Below, one piece after another: positions 1-8,003 of a stretch of 11,704 bases of DNA. The translations under genes were made by a program, and so were the position numbers. Positions within the stretch are counted from its first letter, which is position 1; every line of letters starts with the position of its first letter. The notes beneath the pieces are model-generated. The model was not told the DNA's origin and made no database searches. It saw only the letters and a list, made by a program, of their open reading frames with translations. This stretch comes from Cyanobacteria bacterium UBA11370. GTDB lineage: Bacteria > Cyanobacteriota > Cyanobacteriia > Cyanobacteriales > Coleofasciculaceae. The stretch spans positions 1 to 11,704 of the forward strand of contig DNGI01000451.1 in the NCBI GenBank assembly GCA_003486645.1, in the 5' to 3' direction.

Positions 1-21
1 ACAACCAACAACCAACAACAC
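1..21. repeat. Heptanucleotide tandem repeat (ACAACCA)n at window edge
   Basis: Two exact ACAACCA units and a third imperfect one (ACAACAC) run directly up to the first gene. The unit is the reverse complement of the TGGTTGT heptamer that forms the longer array at 7859-7902. Seven-base tandem repeats (STRRs) are typical of cyanobacterial intergenic DNA. The array may continue beyond the window. It occupies the place where a ribosome binding site for the gene at 28 would be expected. Confidence 0.7.
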
Positions 22-27
22 ACGCAA

Positions 28-321
28 ATGTTCACTCAAATCCATTACCTGATTCTGTCTAGAGTTGATGGTCGTTATTTAGCTGCCCAACCCAAGGGTA
101 ATACGAGAGAAGCTGGGGCTGGTTATTTGTTGATGTTTCGTGAACACTTTGATGCCCTTAGTTATCTTAATACTCACGGCGCTGATTTGGCTGATCGCTT
201 TGCCGTTGAAACAGTTTCCGGAACTCAGTTAAAAGGGTTACTCCAACGGTGGGGTTTTGCTGGAGTAGGCATTGTGCAAGACCCCTTGGTTCCCCAAATT
301 GAATTTTTTGCCTATGGTTAA
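28..321 (+). CDS. Small conserved-looking hypothetical protein, 97 aa
   Basis: I do not recognise this protein. It is a 97-residue soluble-looking product with no signal peptide or membrane segment. It opens with a beta-strand-like stretch (YLILSRVDGRYLAA, residues 7-20), has a central mixed helical part, and ends in an aromatic tail (IEFFAYG). The ATG at 28 is the only start visible. The frame stays open to the window edge through the heptamer repeat and there is no Shine-Dalgarno sequence, so an upstream start cannot be excluded. The stop codon (319-321) overlaps the left arm of an inverted repeat shared with the convergent symporter gene. That it is a real gene is supported by its even composition and by the lack of a better competing frame. 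Function is unknown. Confidence 0.6.
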   Translation: MFTQIHYLILSRVDGRYLAAQPKGNTREAGAGYLLMFREHFDALSYLNTHGADLADRFAVETVSGTQLKGLLQRWGFAGVGIVQDPLVPQIEFFAYG

Positions 322-455
322 CCTAAGTTGCTAGTTACCAATTGAGGTATTGCTAATTGTTCATGGTTCATTGCTAATTTGTATATTGGTGATCTAAGTC
401 AGGGATTAGCTATTAGCGATTAGCCGTCCTGGCAGGATAAATAGCAACTTGGGTT
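320..455. repeat. 136-bp inverted-repeat element between convergent genes
   Basis: The arms AACCTAAGTTGCTA (320-333) and TAGCAACTTGGGTT (442-455) are complementary at 13 of 14 positions, with about 108 bp between them. The stop codon of the small gene (319-321) lies in the left arm and that of the symporter gene (454-456, read on the minus strand) in the right arm. The interior holds heptamer-spaced repeats: ATTGCTAATT at 349-358 and 370-379, and GATTAGC/TATTAGC/GATTAGC at 404-424. The structure could be a small non-autonomous insertion or a long-looped transcription end signal. I see no target-site duplication. Confidence 0.6.
404..424. repeat. Heptamer repeat (GATTAGC)3
   Basis: Three consecutive seven-base units, GATTAGC, TATTAGC and GATTAGC, lie inside the 320-455 inverted-repeat element. 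This is a short STRR-type array with a different unit from the others in the window. Confidence 0.6.
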
Positions 456-2265
456 AGGGTGAGGTGAAATCATTTTTGGATAGGGACAATGGTTTCACTT
501 TGTTGAGTTGACGCAGCCACATTCCTCCAGCAACCGCTGCAATCAAAGAGACCCAACCCGTCAGTGGCTGGAGTAACAAAAAGCCACCAACTGTAAACAT
601 TGTGCCAAACATTAGCAAAATTGATGCCAAAACCCGTTTGATGTCCAAACCCAAATCTTGTACTGGTGCTAAACCCGTGGATGAAGCCAAGCTTTCCTGA
701 AGGGCATCGCGCTGATGCTTCCAACCAGGGCCACCGGGACGCACTTGTTGATAGAATTTGTCTAAGGTTTCATCCGATTCCGGTTTGGTCATAAACAGCA
801 CCACCACCCATAAGACACCAACACTCACTGTAATAAACATCAAGCGCAGACCAAAATCTTCAATCTGCAACGCAGGTACAACACTAGTCGTCAAACCGAC
901 AACAAAACCACCAAGAATTGCCGTCAGTTCAGCCGCTGCATTAATTCGCCACCAGAACCACCGTAGGATTAATACCAACCCCGAACCCGTACCGATCGCA
1001 ATCACTAATCGGAAAACCGTTGCTACATCTTTGGCATAAAATGCTGCTACTGCACCAAACGCTGTTACCAAAACAGAGGCAATGCGTCCCACAAAAACTA
1101 ACTCTTCTTGAGTCGCATCAGGTTTAATAAAGCGTAAATAAAGGTCATTCGTAACAAAGGAAGCGCCCCAATTAATTGAAGTGGATACTGTACTCATAAA
1201 CGCAGCGAGTAAGGAAGCCACAACCAGACCTAGCATGACTGGGGGCAAAAAATCTAACATCAGTTTAGGGTAGCCTAACTCCCGGTCTTCTAAATCAGGA
1301 TAGACGACAATCGCCACTAAACCTACAACAATCCAAGGCCAAGTACGCACGACATAGTTAAGAATATTAAATAACCAAGCCGACTTTTCTGCTTCAGCCT
1401 CATCTTTAGCAGCAATCAGACGCTGAATGAATTCGCCCCCACCATCACTACGTCGCCAAGACCACCACTGAACTAACATATAAGCAGCAAACGTACTGCC
1501 TGTAATGCCTGCGGCTTGACTCCATTGAATGCCTCCTGAACCAATACTTAGGGGAATAAAGGACAATACATCCTGTTTCGTAGCAAGTTGTACGGCTGGA
1601 ACTAGAGCATGAATACCGCCAACATGATTAACTGCAAAAATGGCAACGACGATCGCACCTCCCAGCGCCAGGACAAACTGAAAGAAATCAGTCGTTACCA
1701 CACCCCACAACCCAGCAAAACCCGCATAGATTAATACAAAGATGCTGACACCTACAACAGTCCAAATTTTCAGGTTGTCACCGGGATTAATACCGAGATT
1801 CTGCCAAATTTCTAAGGCATCCACAACTTTGACCATGGCTAGCATAGCGTAGCCGATACCAATACAGTTGATTGGTACAGCAAACAGAAACGCTTTCACG
1901 CCTCGCAGTACCGCCGCCATTTGTCCGCCATAGCGCAGTTCGGTGAATTCGGCATCCGTGACAACTTCTGATCGCCGCCACATCCGAGCAAAGATGTAAA
2001 CCATGATGATATGGGAGATGCCGAAACTCCACCATTCCCAGTTACCCGAAATTCCTCTATTACCCACCACACCAGCAATATAGAGAGGGGTATCAATGGA
2101 AAAGGTGGTCGCTGCCATACTGGTACCAGCTAACCACCAAGGGAGCGATCGCCCCGACACGAAAAAATCCACTAAACTCCCCGATGCCTTGCGGGAGAGG
2201 TAAAGCCCTAACACCATCGAGACGACGAGGTAGAGCAGGACGATCAGCCAATCAACCAGTTGCAT
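454..2265 (-). CDS. Sodium:solute symporter (SSS/SLC5 family), 603 aa
   Basis: This is an integral inner-membrane secondary transporter of the sodium:solute symporter family, which uses the sodium gradient to take up a small organic solute. The protein is strongly hydrophobic, with roughly 13-15 membrane segments. The first starts at residue 4, so the N-terminus lies at a membrane helix, as in the family. The family signature is clear at residues 354-376 (AAFMSTVSTSIN followed by TNDLY). By alignment to the vSGLT sodium site, A355, S358 and T359 match the Na2-site residues on TM8. Around 266-284 there is a Trp-rich WWSWRRSDGGGEFIQR loop. A hydrophilic segment at 493-540 precedes two final hydrophobic stretches. 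At 603 aa it is longer than the usual 450-550 aa. Substrate cannot be told from sequence. The ATG at 2265 has no clear Shine-Dalgarno. The gene is divergent from the epimerase. Confidence 0.9.
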   Translation of the reverse strand: MQLVDWLIVLLYLVVSMVLGLYLSRKASGSLVDFFVSGRSLPWWLAGTSMAATTFSIDTPLYIAGVVGNRGISGNWEWWSFGISHIIMVYIFARMWRRSEVVTDAEFTELRYGGQMAAVLRGVKAFLFAVPINCIGIGYAMLAMVKVVDALEIWQNLGINPGDNLKIWTVVGVSIFVLIYAGFAGLWGVVTTDFFQFVLALGGAIVVAIFAVNHVGGIHALVPAVQLATKQDVLSFIPLSIGSGGIQWSQAAGITGSTFAAYMLVQWWSWRRSDGGGEFIQRLIAAKDEAEAEKSAWLFNILNYVVRTWPWIVVGLVAIVVYPDLEDRELGYPKLMLDFLPPVMLGLVVASLLAAFMSTVSTSINWGASFVTNDLYLRFIKPDATQEELVFVGRIASVLVTAFGAVAAFYAKDVATVFRLVIAIGTGSGLVLILRWFWWRINAAAELTAILGGFVVGLTTSVVPALQIEDFGLRLMFITVSVGVLWVVVLFMTKPESDETLDKFYQQVRPGGPGWKHQRDALQESLASSTGLAPVQDLGLDIKRVLASILLMFGTMFTVGGFLLLQPLTGWVSLIAAVAGGMWLRQLNKVKPLSLSKNDFTSP

Positions 2266-2405
2266 AAATTATCAGGTCAATAGTTCCAATGAGGAATAAT
2301 GAATTGGGAAATTCCATTTTTGCATTCATCGCGTTCTGATGATGATGAATTACAGCAGAATTCAGAATTCACCGACAAGACTTACTCACAACCTCTATCT
2401 GTAGG

Positions 2406-2431
2406 GGTGTGTTAGCGTAGCGTAACGCACC
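2406..2431. repeat. Palindromic dispersed repeat, GGTGTGTTA...TAACGCACC
   Basis: The nine-base arms GGTGTGTTA (2406-2414) and TAACGCACC (2423-2431) pair, with one G-U wobble, around an eight-base GCGTAGCG loop. From general knowledge, GTGCGTTACGCTACGC-type palindromes are frequent dispersed repeats in filamentous cyanobacterial genomes. Here it sits in the divergent promoter region. A role in termination is unlikely because no T-run follows. Confidence 0.6.
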
Positions 2432-2535
2432 ATTACCGCAAGGGATGCACCCTGCCCATACATAGGATTATTTGGCTTGCCGAGTCCAGAATCCAATGCC
2501 ATACTGCGTAACAGTTAGCAACTGGAATACGTTAC

Positions 2536-2546
2536 AGAGGAAAAGG
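2536..2546 (+). promoter_or_regulatory. Ribosome binding site supporting the GTG start of the epimerase
   Basis: The purine-rich AGAGGAAAAGG lies immediately before the GTG codon at 2548. The GAGG core is 7 bases upstream of the start, a normal distance. It decides for a GTG start, which places the Rossmann glycine motif at residue 8 as in the family. Confidence 0.6.
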
Positions 2547-2547
2547 T

Positions 2548-3552
2548 GTGGTCAAAGTTTTAGTCACAGGTGCAGCAGGGTTTATTGGTTTTTATCTTAG
2601 TCAACGGTTGCTGGCTCAGGGTGACACCGTTATCGGGTTAGATAATCTCAATTCTTACTATGATGTTTCCCTTAAAGAAGCTCGACTCGCGCAACTAGAA
2701 AACCAACCAGGCTTTAGGTTTTACAAGCTCGATTTAGCGGATCGAGAGAGTATGGCTGAGTTGTTTGCCCAGCAACAATTTGAAGTCGTTGTTCATCTCG
2801 CGGCTCAAGCTGGGGTTCGTTATTCTTTGAAGAATCCTCATGCCTATGTCGATAGTAACCTAGTGGGTTTTATGACAATCCTCGAAGGTTGTCGCCATTC
2901 TAATATCAAACATTTAGTCTTTGCTTCTTCCAGTTCAGTCTATGGAGCGAATAAGAAAGTTCCTTTCTCAGTCCAGGATAACGTCGATTGTCCCGTCAGT
3001 CTTTATGCAGCGACCAAAAAAGCGAATGAATTGATGGCTCATGCTTATAGCCATTTGTATAAAATTCCAATGACAGGTTTGCGTTTCTTCACAGTATATG
3101 GCCCTTGGTATCGTCCAGATATGGCACTGTTTCTATTTACTAAAGCGATCCTGTCAGGACAACCCATTGATGTGTTTAATTATGGTCAGATGCAACGGGA
3201 TTTCACCTATATTGATGATGTCGTGGAGGGAATGGTACGAGTAATGAATAAAATTCCTCAATCTGGAGAATTCGGAAATTCCCTACCCGAAGGAACCAGT
3301 TCTGCACCCTATAAACTGTACAACATTGGCAATAATCAACCTGTTCAACTCCTACGACTCATTGAAATCCTAGAGCAATGCTTGGGTAAAACAGCCATTA
3401 AAACTATGCTACCCATGCAGCCAGGAGATGTCCCGATTACCTATGCAGACGTAGATGATTTAATGCAAGATGTAGGTTTTAGACCCAATACTCCCATTGA
3501 AGTTGGTGTTGAACAGTTCGTTAACTGGTATCGGTCTTACTACCAAGTTTAA
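2548..3552 (+). CDS. NAD-dependent epimerase, UDP-glucuronate 4-epimerase-like, 334 aa
   Basis: This is a cytoplasmic extended short-chain dehydrogenase that most likely converts UDP-glucuronate to UDP-galacturonate for surface polysaccharides. The Rossmann motif GAAGFIG is at residues 8-14 and D32 sits at the end of the second strand for NAD ribose binding. The catalytic YxxxK is Y153/K157, and the preceding serine cluster is 127-130. The segments NSYYDVSLKEARL (35-47), AAQAGVRYSLKNPHAYVDSN (85-104) and TVYGPWYRPDMA are typical of the UDP-GlcA 4-epimerase group rather than of GalE or dTDP-glucose dehydratase. The length of 334 aa is normal for a soluble bacterial form. The start is GTG at 2548, preceded by AGAGGAAAAGG (2536-2546); no ATG fits the N-terminal motif better. 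It converges on the polysaccharide export gene, which supports a role in exopolysaccharide or lipopolysaccharide sugar supply. Exact sugar specificity is inferred. Confidence 0.88.
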   Translation: MVKVLVTGAAGFIGFYLSQRLLAQGDTVIGLDNLNSYYDVSLKEARLAQLENQPGFRFYKLDLADRESMAELFAQQQFEVVVHLAAQAGVRYSLKNPHAYVDSNLVGFMTILEGCRHSNIKHLVFASSSSVYGANKKVPFSVQDNVDCPVSLYAATKKANELMAHAYSHLYKIPMTGLRFFTVYGPWYRPDMALFLFTKAILSGQPIDVFNYGQMQRDFTYIDDVVEGMVRVMNKIPQSGEFGNSLPEGTSSAPYKLYNIGNNQPVQLLRLIEILEQCLGKTAIKTMLPMQPGDVPITYADVDDLMQDVGFRPNTPIEVGVEQFVNWYRSYYQV

Positions 3553-3609
3553 ACTCATCCCCATTCAAACCATCTATTCATCCTACACTCTCTATCCCTG
3601 ATCGATTGT

Positions 3610-3647
3610 GGGTTGTTAGTTAACAGTTCCTAATTAACCAATAACCC
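3610..3647. terminator. Hairpin between convergent epimerase and export genes
   Basis: The 14-base arms GGGTTGTTAGTTAA (3610-3623) and TTAACCAATAACCC (3634-3647) are complementary at 12 of 14 positions, with a 10-base loop. Position midway between the ends of two convergent genes fits a bidirectional terminator. There is no following T-tract, so efficiency is doubtful. Confidence 0.45.
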
Positions 3648-3680
3648 ATCCGTTACATCCGTTACCCAATCCGCTGCCAC
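3647..3680. repeat. Half-unit of the CATCCGTTAC dispersed repeat family
   Basis: These 34 bases match 6849-6882 at 31 of 34 positions, and match the reverse complement of the left arm at 6695-6726. The element ends five bases before the stop codon of the export gene. Unlike the copies near 6700-6900 it is a single half-unit without its palindromic partner. Confidence 0.7.
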
Positions 3681-3684
3681 TCGC

Positions 3685-5256
3685 TTACCGGAAAAGCCTC
3701 AAGAAGTTAAACAACGAGAAAATATTCCCAATCGGATTTGTTACCGTACCCAACGTATCAGTAAAACTAGTCAAACCAGATCGGTTGACAATAATTACAT
3801 CATTGGGACGTAAAGGAGGATTCGTTTCATCATTTACTCCTGCGGTAAAATCCACCTCAACTTCCCGTTTATCAACCGTACCATTGGCATTGAGCCGAAT
3901 TAATTCTACAGAACTCTTTCTCGCCCGACGATTATCAAATCCCCCAGCAGCCAGAAGTGCTTGATTCAAAGGCGCATTCGCTGGCACTTGCACAGCTCCC
4001 GGTTTCGTCACTTCCCCAACTACATTAACATTAATAATCGCAGCCGAAAAACTAGCAGACGCTAACTCCGTTGCTTCAGCCGCACTTAACGCCGTTGCGG
4101 TAGGGACAAAAATAGTATCTCCTTCCTGCAAAATCACATCTTGAGACAGATCCCCGTTTTGTAACAAGTCCCAGAGATTCACCTCAATTAATTGTTGTGT
4201 CCCATCTCTAGTTGTTCGTCGCACCTCAACTTGGCGAATATCCGCTAATTGGGTAATTCCCCCAGCGACTTGAATCGCTTGAGTTACCGTTGGAGGTTCT
4301 CTGGTAACACCAGTTTCACGGGCACGACTAGGGTCAGCCGTTGTCGCACCTGTAGAAGATGCGGTTACACTATAAGGACCAGGACGCACGACTTCTCCCA
4401 CTATGGCTACCTTGATGGGTTCAGCGGTATCGGATGCAAAGCTAGCCGTTGCGAGTTGACGACTCTCGATCGGATCAATTCCGGTTGTGGTTGGAATAAA
4501 GATTTCGTCTCCATCCCGCAAGGCAATATCCTGGCTGAGATTACTATTTTGTAGCAATTCCCACAGATTAACCGTACAGGATATTTGGGTAATCAAGCGA
4601 CGGATTCGCACTTGACGAACATCTGCTGATCGCGTAATCCCACCCGCTAGTTTAATGACATCAGTCACTGTCGGAAATTGTTGACCCTCGGTTAGGCTTA
4701 CGCTATAAGAACCAGGGCGATTCACTTCTCCACCAACGCCAATCTTTAGGGGACGGGCGCTCAGTAAACTCAGAGTGACTAACGGTCGTCTGACGTAACG
4801 GGCATATCGTTGCGATATTATATCACTAGCTGCTTGAATAGTCAATCCTTGCACGTTAACACTGCCAATCACGGGTAAGTTGAGAGTGCCATCCACGAGT
4901 ACCTGAAACTCGCCGCTGTATTCCGGGACATCAAAAATATCCAGGCGGAGGCGATCGCCTGATCCCAGAGTGTAAGCTGCGGTTGAAGGCAAATTGTTCA
5001 ACTCCTGACATTGAGTAGGTGCCACAACAGGAGAGTTCACGGGTACAGTGTTAACGCCTGTTGGGGTAGCCGGGGATAAAGTCGGAACTTGCGCTAGACT
5101 CGGAATCGGTACAGCCACTGCAATTATGGCTAGCAAGGTGAAGCCTGTCAGCGGTTGATTGAGGTGTCTGTTCAAACCGTTACTCTTCAGGTTGAGGGCA
5201 GGAATACTATTAATTTTTTGGGTTGCGTTCACGTTTGTCGTATCTTTTACAGACAT
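3685..5256 (-). CDS. Polysaccharide biosynthesis/export protein with three SLBB domains, 523 aa
   Basis: This is a Wza-type outer-membrane polysaccharide export component, acting in the periplasm and outer membrane of the Wzx/Wzy or ABC export route. An N-terminal hydrophobic segment (about 36-55, ending SLA before Q56) looks like a signal peptide after an unusually long, polar 35-residue leader. A low-complexity Pro/Thr/Val linker follows (57-92). The polysaccharide export domain spans about 95-165 (LGSGDRLRLDIFDVPEYSG at its start). Three SLBB domains sit near 170-254, 281-384 and 407-491. The first two share a repeated segment (229-256 and 359-386, 19 of 28 identical), suggesting internal duplication. 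The short aromatic tail FSLFNFLRLFR (513-523) could be a membrane anchor. No lipobox cysteine is present, unlike E. coli Wza. A MITE-like element lies 68 bp upstream of the ATG. No strong Shine-Dalgarno is seen. Confidence 0.9.
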   Translation of the reverse strand: MSVKDTTNVNATQKINSIPALNLKSNGLNRHLNQPLTGFTLLAIIAVAVPIPSLAQVPTLSPATPTGVNTVPVNSPVVAPTQCQELNNLPSTAAYTLGSGDRLRLDIFDVPEYSGEFQVLVDGTLNLPVIGSVNVQGLTIQAASDIISQRYARYVRRPLVTLSLLSARPLKIGVGGEVNRPGSYSVSLTEGQQFPTVTDVIKLAGGITRSADVRQVRIRRLITQISCTVNLWELLQNSNLSQDIALRDGDEIFIPTTTGIDPIESRQLATASFASDTAEPIKVAIVGEVVRPGPYSVTASSTGATTADPSRARETGVTREPPTVTQAIQVAGGITQLADIRQVEVRRTTRDGTQQLIEVNLWDLLQNGDLSQDVILQEGDTIFVPTATALSAAEATELASASFSAAIINVNVVGEVTKPGAVQVPANAPLNQALLAAGGFDNRRARKSSVELIRLNANGTVDKREVEVDFTAGVNDETNPPLRPNDVIIVNRSGLTSFTDTLGTVTNPIGNIFSLFNFLRLFR

Positions 5257-5324
5257 GGGACTCTCTTTATAAAGTCACTATAACTTTGAAGAAAATCCGG
5301 ATGGGAAAGTTCATTCGACATTTA

Positions 5325-5442
5325 ATATCATGTCCGGCCAATCACCCGTAATAAAAATAAAATTACTCCCCCTCTCCCTCTCTCCCCCTCTCCCTCTCTC
5401 CCCTTCAATCCTTATTTAGGGTTATTCAATCGGACATGATAT
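5325..5442. mobile_element. MITE-like element, copy 1 (118 bp)
   Basis: Perfect 12-base terminal inverted repeats, ATATCATGTCCG (5325-5336) and CGGACATGATAT (5431-5442), extend imperfectly to about 30 bases (AATCACCC/GGGTTATT inside each end). The core is a pyrimidine tract (5366-5404) of repeating CTCTCCC-type units. There is no coding capacity, so any movement needs a transposase in trans. Each end can be read as TA followed by TCATGTCCG, which would fit TA-targeting Tc1/mariner-IS630-type transposition; this is inference. A second copy in the opposite orientation is at 11559-11669. The element lies between the end of the thioredoxin gene and the start of the export gene, both on the minus strand. 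Confidence 0.8.
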
Positions 5443-5520
5443 AAACTGCCTATTCACATTCAAACGTTCTGTCCGTTGTCCGTTGCCACACTCCCACACT
5501 CTACAGCCCCCAAGTTTAGA

Positions 5521-5838
5521 CTAAAGTAACGCTTGTAATTGGGGGATGAGTCGATCTGCGGGTACAACCCCCTCAATACGTTCTACAGGTTGGGCATTTT
5601 TGAAGAGTACCAAAGTTGGTAAGGCTTGAATGTGATAGTGAGAGGCTAAGTGGGGATATTTATCGGTATCAATTTTTACCACTTGCAGGCGACCCTTGAG
5701 TCGAGCGCCCACCTGCTCTAAGATAGGAGCCATCATCTGACATGGGCCACACCAAGTTGCGTAAAAATCGACTAATACGGGTAAATCAGAACCAGAGAGT
5801 AGATCCTGGAAACTAGCGAACTGCTTTTTAACTGCCAT
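5521..5838 (-). CDS. Thioredoxin, y-type, 105 aa
   Basis: This is a small cytoplasmic dithiol-disulfide oxidoreductase. The active site WCGPC is at residues 29-33 (C30, C33), and the cis-proline is P74 in ALPTLVLF. The single-domain length of 105 aa is standard and there is no signal peptide. The order KKQFASFQDLL, then VLVDFYATWCGPCQMM, VVKIDTDKYPHLA, and RIEGV closely follows what I recall of chloroplast thioredoxin y and the cyanobacterial TrxQ group, rather than the m-type TrxA. In that group thioredoxin supplies electrons to peroxiredoxins and methionine sulfoxide reductases, so an oxidative-stress role is likely. The ATG at 5838 is preceded by a pyrimidine-rich stretch without a good Shine-Dalgarno. 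It is divergent from fabG with 90 bp between them. Confidence 0.93.
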   Translation of the reverse strand: MAVKKQFASFQDLLSGSDLPVLVDFYATWCGPCQMMAPILEQVGARLKGRLQVVKIDTDKYPHLASHYHIQALPTLVLFKNAQPVERIEGVVPADRLIPQLQALL

Positions 5839-6693
<855 letters not shown>

Positions 6694-6694
6694 G

Positions 6695-6903
6695 GGCAGC
6701 GGATGGGGTAACGGATGTAACGGATGGTTGGTTGGTGAGTGCCGATTATCTCACATCTGCTACATCTGATACATCCGTTGCCAGTCTGAAATGATAGTGG
6801 CAGCGGATTATATAACAGATAGTTTGTTTGTAAATCCCGATAATCCTTCATCCGCTACATCCGTTACCCCATCCGTTGCCACTGTTACCCCATCCGTTGC
6901 CAC
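6695..6903. repeat. Tandem palindromic repeat units of the CATCCGTTAC family
   Basis: Two adjacent imperfect palindromes of similar design fill most of this spacer. Unit A (6695-6782) starts GGCAGCGGATG and ends CATCCGTTGCC. Unit B (6799-6880) starts GGCAGCGGAT and ends ATCCGTTGCC. The next 23 bp add a 21-bp-spaced direct repeat: GTTACCCCATCCGTTGCCAC occurs exactly at 6863-6882 and 6884-6903. Each unit could fold into a long hairpin. The family also occurs at 3647-3680. The repeats begin two bases after the fabG stop codon, so they would be transcribed if fabG and the hydrolase share a message. They might attenuate or stabilise it. Confidence 0.75.
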
Positions 6904-6949
6904 GATTACACCCCACAATCCCTGCGCCATTCTCAGATAGGATAGAGAT

Positions 6950-7858
6950 ATGGCAACTATCGATATTCTAGGGTCTACTCACGCCTACGAATTAACCCCT
7001 CCCACGGCATCCTCCTCTCCAGTTCTGGTTTTTATCCATGGCTGGCTTTTAAGCCGTAATTACTGGCAACCTCTGATTGAGAGGTTAGCAGAGGATTATC
7101 AATGCTTAATTTATGATTTGCGGGGATTTGGGGATTCTCAACCCTTAATGAATCAAACTCCAAAAACGTCCTCACTGGTTGAGTCTGAATTAGTTAACCC
7201 CAATTCTACTTGTGTCTCTCCTTCTCGCTATACCTTAGCTGCTTATGCTCAGGATTTGAGTGTGCTGCTAGAAAAATTGAATATAGAGTGTGCTTGGCTG
7301 ATTGGTCACTCCCTAGGCGGTAGTATTGCCCTATGGGGAGCTGCGGTTGCCTCGGAGCGAGTGAAAGGGGTAATCTGTATGAATGCTGGGGGTGGCATTT
7401 ATCTCAAAGAAGAGTTTGAGCGGTTTCGAGCAGCAGGGGAACAGTTAGTAAAACGCCGTCCTCGTTGGTTGTGCTATCTCCCGTTAATTGATTTGGTGTT
7501 TACACGGGCGCAGGTAGCACGTCCCATTCCACGTCGCTGGGGACGGCAACGAATTGTTGATTTTGTGATTGCTCATCCAGAAGCTGCCTTGAGGACGTTA
7601 CTGGATTCTACAACAGAAAGTGAGGTTCACCGCTTACCCCACGTGGTGTCAACACTCAAGCAACCCGTTTATTTCATCGCTGGTGCTAAAGATACGTTGA
7701 TGGAACCGAAGTACGTGCGCCATCTTGCCAGTTTCCACAAACTCTTTCAAAACTTTGGGGAGAATGTGATTGAAATTCCTGAGTGTGGACATTTGGCAAT
7801 GGTAGAACAACCGGATGCTGTTGGTACTGAAATTCGGAAGATTGTTGGGAGTCATTAG
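6950..7858 (+). CDS. Alpha/beta hydrolase, 302 aa
   Basis: This is an alpha/beta-hydrolase fold enzyme, probably a soluble cytoplasmic esterase or lipase-like hydrolase of unknown substrate. The oxyanion-hole HGW motif is at 30-32, the nucleophile elbow GHSLGG at 119-124 (S121), the acidic residue D248 in AGAKDTL, and the catalytic H281 in ECGHLAM. A complete triad is therefore visible. A polar insert at about 64-93 after the LRGFGDS motif is longer than usual. A cap region with basic patches (KRRPR, RPIPRRWGRQR) spans about 150-210. There is no signal peptide. The ATG at 6950 is preceded by a modest TAGGATAGAG. It lies 256 bp after fabG on the same strand, separated by palindromic repeats, and a heptamer array begins directly after its stop codon. 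A link to lipid metabolism through fabG is only suggestive. Confidence 0.85.
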   Translation: MATIDILGSTHAYELTPPTASSSPVLVFIHGWLLSRNYWQPLIERLAEDYQCLIYDLRGFGDSQPLMNQTPKTSSLVESELVNPNSTCVSPSRYTLAAYAQDLSVLLEKLNIECAWLIGHSLGGSIALWGAAVASERVKGVICMNAGGGIYLKEEFERFRAAGEQLVKRRPRWLCYLPLIDLVFTRAQVARPIPRRWGRQRIVDFVIAHPEAALRTLLDSTTESEVHRLPHVVSTLKQPVYFIAGAKDTLMEPKYVRHLASFHKLFQNFGENVIEIPECGHLAMVEQPDAVGTEIRKIVGSH

Positions 7859-7902
7859 TTGTTGGTTGTTGGTTGTTGGTTGTTGGTTGTTGGTTGTTGG
7901 TT
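7859..7902. repeat. Heptanucleotide tandem repeat (GTTGGTT)6
   Basis: Six exact copies of GTTGGTT occupy 7861-7902, with two further matching bases before them, beginning immediately after the stop codon of the hydrolase gene. The same heptamer on the other strand opens the window (1-21). Copy number in such STRR arrays is expected to vary between strains by slippage. Confidence 0.9.
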
Positions 7903-8003
7903 ATTAGTCATTGTTTCAAAAAGTGTAACGGCTAACTCGTAAGGCGTTACGGCAAGCATACTAGCAACAGAACTGAAAACTCAAAGCGGAACACGACATC
8001 TAT

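Larger units (their letters stand above)
2266..2547. other. Divergent intergenic region, symporter/epimerase
   Basis: These 282 bp separate two divergent genes, so both promoters should lie here. Visible structure is an AGAATTC direct repeat (2357-2370) and a palindromic dispersed repeat at 2406-2431. A weak sigma70-like pair for the epimerase is TTGCCG (2478-2483), 16 bases, CATACT (2500-2505), each matching four of six consensus bases. No small ORF is convincing. Confidence 0.4.

Noticed and set aside
758..1039. 93-residue plus-strand open frame inside the symporter gene
   Set aside because: It is antisense to a well-supported transporter, has a Thr/Arg/Pro-rich composition without domain features, and is a shadow of the real frame. 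The same applies to open frames at 470-724, 1787-2035, 1896-2096, 4249-4554, 7649-7855 and 8885-9139.
5366..5404. CTCTCCC tract as a stand-alone microsatellite or triplex-forming regulator
   Set aside because: It is the core of a bounded element with terminal inverted repeats that recurs at 11559-11669, so it is better described as part of that element.
6695..6903. Possible CRISPR array
   Set aside because: Repeats are palindromic units and a 21-bp-spaced direct repeat without unique spacers of constant length, and there is no cas gene.
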